64,000 bases of DNA from Penium margaritaceum (Eukaryota > Streptophyta > Zygnematophyceae > Desmidiales > Peniaceae). The notes beneath the pieces are model-generated. The model was given only the letters and a program-made list of their open reading frames with translations, made no database searches and was not told where the DNA came from. This document shows positions 58,226 through 64,000 of the stretch, piece after piece (the first letter of the stretch is position 1; each line of letters starts with the position of its first letter). The stretch covers positions 166,014 through 230,013 of the forward strand of contig SZWC01000530.1 in NCBI GenBank assembly GCA_023375785.1, written 5' to 3'. The translations under genes were made by a program, and so were the position numbers.

Positions 58226-59192
58226 CAGGTAATCCGCGGGATGCGGTCCCGAATTTGCCTGATCGTCTCTTGGTGGTTTGCGTCTTCTGTTTTTGGGCGA
58301 ATCTGAGACTAAGCGTGAGCTTTCTGGTCGCCTCACGCTATGTGAGCAGGCATTTAGAGACAGTCATTTTGTGAAGGGAATAACGGCATCTTTCGTTCGT
58401 TTTTTAGCATTTATAGGGCTATTCATGAGCTTTCCAATGCACCAAACTGCACAAAATTTGGCCAAGCGTAGCCCAAGTTACGCTTGCCGAAGCGCAGGTT
58501 TTACCCACCACAGAAACGCCTAACGCCTCCATGGTGCACACACGCCGTGGCGCCTTCTTTCACATGCGAAGTGTCTTTCCCAAGACGCAGATCCCATTGA
58601 ATTTGGTGTAGGGGTCCCCTGCACTATTTCCACGCACCTCTCCCACTTTTGGGTCGAGTTTGGTAATGGGGTGTGACGAGGTTCGAAACCTGTCCGCGGA
58701 CCTGCAGTCAGAATTTTGACCAAGTCCCCGAGTAACAAAACGTACTACTGAGTTTCGGACGCCGTGCCATGATTTTGGCCAAGTCCCTTAGTAACAACCT
58801 GCACTACTGGTTCCGGTGGATGATCCACCTGATCAGGTGGATTATCCACCGGACGCCTCGGCAGGCCTTCCGGAGTAATTTCTCCAAACGGTATTTTTTT
58901 GTTACTCGGTCCGGTCGATTATCCACAGGAATTTAAGTCGCAGCCGGCTCCCAGAGCCGCTGCGCATACCCCAACTTTCGAAGGCCACATCTCCCTCGAT
59001 ACTTGTCCGATTCCGGTGAAAAACCTTCCAACGGATTCAGTGACTTGTCAACCTTATGGGACTATCATCTATTTTAGGATCCGAGCAATAGTTGAGTCGC
59101 CAGATCCATCGGCACGGAGTTTCCACTTTCTGGCGGCTCGTTGGCGCCTCGCGGCGCCGCACTTGGGTATGCGGAGGAGTACCTTTTCAACA
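58226..59192 (-). repeat. 3' LTR, copia family A copy 2
   Basis: About 967 bp. Starts on the minus strand TGTTGAAAAGG, close to TGTTGAAGG in copy 1. It carries the hairpin (58313-58338), a pair of inverted 21-bp units (58812-58853) and one more unit at 58910-58930. The distal end (58226) is placed by alignment with 63363. Confidence 0.85.
58812..58853. repeat. 42-bp near-perfect palindrome in the LTR
   Basis: Two 21-bp units (58812-58832 and 58833-58853) in inverted order. The two arms differ at one position. Each arm is itself nearly palindromic around one base. Confidence 0.9.
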
Positions 59193-59205
59193 TTCTCCCC
59201 CTTGC
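59193..59205 (-). promoter_or_regulatory. polypurine tract, copia A copy 2
   Basis: Minus strand GCAAGGGGGAGAA directly before the LTR start TGTTGA. Confidence 0.75.
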
Positions 59206-59235
59206 ACCTGCCATGCCCGCTGCTCCAGCTTGCTC

Positions 59236-60072
59236 TTACTCATCTTCTGCAGCGTCCTCCAGCCCATCATATCTGGTCATCCCAAGCCGGGCCACGCTCA
59301 TCGCGTGCCGGTCTGCGGGTTGCGCTTTGGTCAAGCAATCCGCAAGCATGCTGTGCGTGTTGCAGTGCTGCAGCACCACCTGCCCCTTCTCGATCATGTC
59401 CCGTGCATAGTGATAACGCACGTGAATGTGTTTCATCCTCCTCTGCTGCGTCGCATTGTTGGTCAGCAAGATGAAGCCGGTGTTGTCCTCTTGCACCACC
59501 GTTGGCTTCTGCTGCAGCATGCCTAGCTCCCCCAGCAACCTGTGGAGCCACACCGCCTCCTTGACCGCCTCGGCCAGCGCGATGTACTCTACTTCCACGG
59601 TGAAGGTGGCGACGCAGTCCTGCTTCCTTCTGCACCACGAGACCACTGCACCAGCGAGGAAGAACATGTAGCCTGATGTGGACTTCCGCTTGTCCACATC
59701 CCCAGCATAGTCTGCATCCGTGTAGCAGACCAGGCGCAAAGGGTCCGCCGGCCCTTTGCCGTCAAACCTCAGGCGCGCGTGCCGCGTCGCCTGCAGGTAG
59801 CGGAGGATGCGCTTGACCGCCTGCCAGTGTAGTGGCCCTGGATCGGCCACGTGCCTGCTCACTTGGCCCACCAGATAGGCCAGGTCCGGTCCAGTCGCTA
59901 CCATGGCGTACATGAGGCTGCCCACCGCCGATTGGTAAGGCACCCCTGCCATATCCTCCCGCTCTTCTTTTGTTTGCGGCGCCATTGGCGCACTCAATTC
60001 ACAGGTCGTGGAGACAGGACTGCACAATGGTTTGCAGTCCTCCATGCCGTACCGCTTCAGCACCTCGGCCAC
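59236..60072 (-). pseudogene. copia A copy 2 RNase H relic
   Basis: A 278-codon frame with YGMEDCKPLCSPVSTTCEL (RT thumb), VPYQSAVGSLMYAM, GQVSRHVADPGPLHWQ, YTDADYAGDVDKRKSTSGYM (first acidic box), VEYIALAEAVKEAVWLHRLL and ADCLTKAQP near the end. The C-terminal third of pol is open here. Well matched to 9010-9748 of copy 1. It is a fossil because other parts are broken. Confidence 0.92.
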
Positions 60073-60081
60073 GTATTTGGC

Positions 60082-61326
60082 CTACCCCAGCTCAAGCGTG
60101 CGCACCCTCCGGTTCCGTGTAATGCTAACCCCGAGGTAGAACTCCAGCTCCCCCATGTCCGACATCTGGAACCTGCTACTCAGCTGCTCTTTCAGCAGCA
60201 GTAGGCTCCACAGGTCTGGGGAGCACAAGATCAAATCGTCCACGTAGAGTGTGAAAATATGATGGAGCTTCTTGCTGTACTGTACGTACATGCTGTGATC
60301 TGCCTCACAACCCTTGAAGCCGAGTTGTGCCATGAAACTATCCATCTATTGGTATCAGTATCAGGGCGACTGTTTTAGTCCATACTGTCAAGAATGCTGT
60401 CCTGGCATGCCCTGAACTGCCTGAGTGTGCACGGCTACTTAGTGCAAAGAGACTTCCAAGGGAGGTGTGTGCTTGGGGTCGCCACAACACCAAGTGCAGA
60501 ATTCTGGCAGAATGCAGGTTGCGGAAACTGGGAGAGGCTGCGAATCATTAATGGTTATTTTTTTGGTGAGATTACATCAGATTATTATAGCCTGTGATCT
60601 AAGCTTTCCAACGCATCCAAGCACGCCCAAAACGGAGCAGTAGAGCCCCTGCTACGGCCGTCGAAGTAACCCTTGGTGGAGCCGCACACCATGCCTTGCA
60701 CGCTAGGCAACGGGAGGCGCTTCGACGATGAGCCGTCGGAGCGCCTTTTCTCGCCCAAAAGTCAAGGAGAAATTCATCCTGGTCGAGGAGGTCCCCCTGG
60801 TCACTTCGATCATGCCCCTGGTGCATTTGGAGCTCGTTGGAGACGAATTCGGACCACCGCGGTGGAATAATCCCGTCACCAATGACGGAGACCCAGATTC
60901 CACCCGCGGACCACCCGAACTTCGGATGAGGCTAACTTTCTGAATTCTCAATCAAAATGAGCAACTGAAAGCTCGAAACCGCATGGCAGAATCTACGGAG
61001 TCGAAATCTGCAATCAGATCAGACATCCAACCACTCTCCAGTGGTCGAACCAGGAAAACGGCAAACGGCATCCATGGCAGGGGCACTTTTTTAACACGTA
61101 GTTTGCACACCTTGCCCTCCGGTGCCTCCACCCCCTCCGGCACCTCCATGTAGATTTCTTTGTCAATGATGTCGTTGAGGAAGGTCGTCTTTACGTCCAT
61201 TTGGTGGAGGTCCATGTCCTTCGCGGTTGCCACCGCAAGGATTGCCCGGATGCTTGTGAACTTGGCGACGGGGGTGAACGTCTCATCGTAGTACTCCCCC
61301 TTACGCTGTGCATACCCCTTCGCCAC
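60082..61326 (-). pseudogene. copia A copy 2 reverse transcriptase relic, split by solo LTR
   Basis: Two parts. 61326-61101 reads AKGYAQRKGEYYDETFTPVAKF and HQMDVKTTFLNDIIDKEIYM. 60345-60082 reads MDSFMAQLGFKGCEADHSMYV, then YVDDLILCSPDLWSLL, the catalytic Y-V-D-D box. Between them sits the LTR at 60386-61096. Confidence 0.9.
60386..61096 (-). repeat. solo LTR related to family B, nested in copia A
   Basis: 711 bp, about the size of the family B LTR (725). On the minus strand it starts TGTTA and ends TTGACA. It matches the reverse complement of 43322-44047 over most of its length, including hairpin 2 (GGCGCT...AGCGCC), the word CATTTGGAG and the first-half region. No internal sequence follows, so it is a solo LTR. 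It is more diverged from copia B than that element's two LTRs are from each other. Confidence 0.82.
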
Positions 61327-61572
61327 GAGCTGCGCCTTGTACTTGTCAAGAACACCTTCTTTCGTGAACTTGGTCTTGAAGACCCACTTGGAGCCGATGG
61401 CCTCGGCGTCTTACGGCCTGTCAACTAGCTGCCACATGTTGTTTTCAACAATGGACGCCAACTCCGACTTGATGGCGCCGTCCCACTGCTTCCCCTCGGG
61501 CCGCACAAGCGCCTCTTGTACGGTTGTCAGTTCCGTTGATGCAGCCAGCATGCACCGCGTCATGCCGATCCA

Positions 61573-62330
61573 TCAACCAATGCTTGCGTCAAAACGCTTC
61601 CCCGCTCTCTGCTGGCTCCTGCTGTGGCACGGCAGTTTTGGTGGCGTCTCGTCGCTCTGTTGCGATCCTTCCGACTCTGTCCGCTCCGGTGAATCATCGA
61701 CCGGACGGCGCCCCAAGGATCTCTCCCGCTCCGGCGAATCATCGGCCGGACGACCGGCATGTCCGGAGGATTTTTCTCCAACGTCCGACGCGAACGCCAC
61801 CGGGAGTGCGCGCTTCGGCACCCGCGGTGCCTCCTTCGACAGATCATTCCACCGGATCTCCAACCCAGCTGCATCATCTTCGGAGTCCTTCGCGTCGGCT
61901 GTTGCACTTGTTGCACCACCGCGCTCTGATGCCGCATCATCGACCTCCGCGTCCACCGGCTCCTCCTCATAGTCAAGGAGCTGGAACCACTGCCCTTGTT
62001 TTGGAGTATTCCCAATGCTCATGCCGTTGCTGCTGTTATTGAAGCTCAACTGCTTGTAGAACTCGACGTCACGCCTGCAGATGATCTCTTGCATGCGCGG
62101 GTCCCAGAGCCAATACGCCTTTTGCGCGCTCTCACAACCGAGGAACAAGCACGGCTTTGCCTGCGGTTCTAGCTTACTTTCGCGTCACTGCGCCGCATAC
62201 ACCATCTGTGCGCCTTGCACTCGAACACCTTCAGGTGCGTCACGTTTGGCTTGCGCCTGCTCCACACCTCATACGGCGTCTCTCAGCCGCCCTTACCCTT
62301 TAGCACCGCTGTTGGGGTGAGGTTCATGGT
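61573..62330 (-). pseudogene. copia A copy 2 integrase end and linker
   Basis: Minus strand starts with the integrase C-terminal part (MFLGCESAQKAYWLWD) and has ASYTMNLTPTAVLKG just upstream at about 62300-62340. The linker is acidic and contains two repeats R-R-P-V/A-D-D-S-P-E-R. The matching DNA is two 21-bp near-palindromes (61685-61705, 61730-61750). Confidence 0.82.
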
Positions 62331-62334
62331 GTAG

Positions 62335-63260
62335 CTAGCTATACGCACAGCAACCGCCATTGACTTGGAGGACTTCTCGTAGGTGACAAACCTGACCTTC
62401 TTGACTTGGGTGTGCTCCTCGGCCCTGGAATCTAGGCACCGCCTGTTGGCCTTCTTGAGCAAGTGGTTCTTGTTGCCGTTGAAGAGCGACCTGTCCTTGC
62501 TTTTTTTGCCACCGGCCTTCGCCTCCTCCACGCACTCCCGGGCCCAATGGCCCTCCTTGCCGTAGTTGCGGCACGCACCTTTCTTGGCGTCCTTCTTGCC
62601 CCCCCCCCTTTCCGCCGCTTCCTCTGCCCCCACTTCCGCCACCATGCATTTTGGTGACGAGGGCCAATGAGGAAGACGAGGACTCCCCGTAGCTCCGGCG
62701 CAGTGCCTCATTGCGGATGTACTCTGCGACCGCACCATAGGTGAGCTTGTCCTCCGACCATCCTCCGAGGACGGTGATGACTGGGCCCCAACTTTCAGGT
62801 AGGGCCATGAGGAGGGCCATAGCCTACAGCTGCGTGTCGATCTTCCACCCCACATCATTGCATTGCGAGGTAAGCGACTCGATCTGCTGCATAGCGGAGA
62901 TGATATCATCACCTCGAGGAGTCGCTTCATTGCGAATATTTTGTTCGCCAGCGACTTGGATTGGTGGATGGAGCAGAGTTTTTGCCAAGCCTTGGCTGCG
63001 AACTTGCAGCCTAGGAAATAGTCCCACTACAACTCGGTCGTCCCGGACATCAGCAGCAGGAGCGCCTCCGTGTTCTTCTTCTTCGCTTCTGTCGTCGTCG
63101 CTTCGTCGAGGACTTCCATTCCCATCATGACCTCCAGCAGCCCCTAATGCGCGATATGCAACTCAAAGTGCCACCTCCATAGCCCAAAGCCTAGGCCGCC
63201 CGCATACTTCTGAATGGTCTGCGTCTCCTTTTGCGCCATTTGCACAGCTTCTACTCCGAC
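62335..63260 (-). pseudogene. copia A copy 2 gag, zinc knuckle and protease-start relic
   Basis: Minus-strand frames in this region share sequence with copy 1: RCLDSRAEEHTQ (protease start), CRNYGKEGHWAREC (zinc knuckle region), and the helical gag body (ESLTSQCNDVGWKIDTQL). It is broken, read in more than one frame. Confidence 0.85.
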
Positions 63261-63343
63261 AGGTTCTCAGAACTTCACGGCGACGTCCAAGATGACGATC
63301 CCGTGCGCTGCGGAAGACGTGAACGTTGGAGGCTATCAGACCC

Positions 63344-63358
63344 GTGGGCCCATAACCC
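63344..63358 (-). promoter_or_regulatory. primer binding site, copia A copy 2
   Basis: The minus strand reads GGGTTATGGGCCCAC, identical to 5367-5381 and 44050-44064. Confidence 0.75.
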
Positions 63359-63621
63359 TTTTTCAGGGAATCCACGGGATGCTGTGCCGACGTTTTTCTG
63401 ATTGTGTCTTGGTGGTTTACGTCTTCTGTTTTTGGGCGAATCTGAGACTGAGCGTGAGCTTTCTGGTCGCCTCACGGTATGTGAGCAGGAATTTAGAGAC
63501 AGTCAGTTTGCAAAGGGAATAATGGCATTTTGCGTTCGTTTTTTAGCATAGAAATTATCCTAACATTTATAAGGCTAGTCATGATCTTTCCAACGCACCA
63601 AACTGTGCACAATGCGGCCAA

Positions 63622-63766
63622 GCATAGCCCAAGTTACGCTTGCCGAAGTGTGTCTTACCCACCACAGAAACGCCTAACGCCTCCATGGTGCGCACACGCT
63701 GTGGCGCCTTTCTTTCACGTGCGAAGCGCCTTTCCCAAGGCGCAGATCCCATTGCACGTGGTGTAG
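63622..63766 (+). repeat. 145-bp segment, first copy
   Basis: Identical to 63856-64000 (offset 234). The single N at 63855 lies just before the second copy. Confidence 0.93.
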
Positions 63767-63855
63767 GGTTCCCCTGCACTTTTTCCACGCACCTCCCCCA
63801 CTTTTGGGTCGAGTTTGGTGATGGGGTGTGACGAGGTTCGAAACCTGTCCACGGN

Positions 63856-64000
63856 GCATAGCCCAAGTTACGCTTGCCGAAGTGTGTCTTACCCACCACA
63901 GAAACGCCTAACGCCTCCATGGTGCGCACACGCTGTGGCGCCTTTCTTTCACGTGCGAAGCGCCTTTCCCAAGGCGCAGATCCCATTGCACGTGGTGTAG
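63856..64000 (+). repeat. 145-bp segment, second copy
   Basis: Base-for-base the same as 63622-63766 as far as the window reaches. Confidence 0.93.

Larger units (their letters stand above)
58226..64000 (-). mobile_element. Ty1/copia LTR retrotransposon, family A copy 2 (fossil), runs past window
   Basis: Minus-strand element of the same family as 4495-10773. 3' LTR at 58226-59192, polypurine tract at 59193-59205, RNase H and RT at 59236-61326, integrase end and linker at 61573-62330, gag with zinc knuckle about 62330-63260, primer site at 63344-63358, 5' LTR from about 63363 to beyond the window. The RT is split by a solo LTR (60386-61096). It is broken several times. The 5' LTR is further affected by a single N and a repeated segment that looks like an assembly join. 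Confidence 0.9.
63363..64000 (-). repeat. 5' LTR, copia A copy 2 (runs past window)
   Basis: Aligns with 58226 onward. Hairpin at 63452-63477. From 63856 the sequence repeats 63622-63766, after a single N at 63855. Confidence 0.8.

Noticed and set aside
58899-59526. Plus-strand frames of 144 and 191 codons
   Set aside because: They overlap the LTR and the RNase H of copia A copy 2 on the wrong strand. They are shadows.

Overview
The window looks like repeat-dominated nuclear DNA of a plant or a plant-related (streptophyte) alga. The reasons are an L1-type LINE with endonuclease and reverse transcriptase, several Ty1/copia families, a Ty3/gypsy element, and copia primer sites that match the anticodon arm of plant initiator tRNA-Met. 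I could not recognise any intact host gene, and the species cannot be named from the sequence alone.

Layout: 1-4489 holds simple and tandem repeats: a 23-bp repeat, an (AC)n tract with a gap, and a 22-bp CAG-type minisatellite. A nearly full-length but decayed copia element (family A, copy 1) lies at 4495-10773 with target duplication TCTAC. On the minus strand, 11979-14481 holds a spliced-looking but damaged gene of unknown family. A LINE on the minus strand runs from about 27060 down to 15446 and is split by a copia element (family C, 21052-25660, duplication GTTTG). From 27060 to about 29970 a CA-rich, possibly LINE-related stretch lies on the plus strand and carries a short solo LTR. A very old copia element (family D) spans about 31041-38640.

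From 39166 to 40625 there is LTR-like and tRNA-like sequence with a scaffold gap whose two flanks are near-identical. A gypsy element on the minus strand (about 41080-51650) carries a copia element (family B, 43322-49050) nested inside it. 51650-58225 is mostly unassigned DNA with a copia gag/protease fragment and several short tandem repeats. A second family A copia (minus strand) starts at 58226 and leaves the window at 64000. A solo LTR related to family B sits inside it.

The main interest is in the retroelements. Three copia copies from two families share a primer site matching an internal part of initiator tRNA-Met. Family A carries a dispersed 21-bp near-palindrome both in its LTRs and in the linker of its pol gene, plus a hairpin with an invariant 12-nt loop. 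Family B LTRs carry strong hairpins that persist in a diverged relative. The nesting gives a clear relative age order. Two places (gap at 40236-40333, single N at 63855) look like assembly duplications rather than biology.
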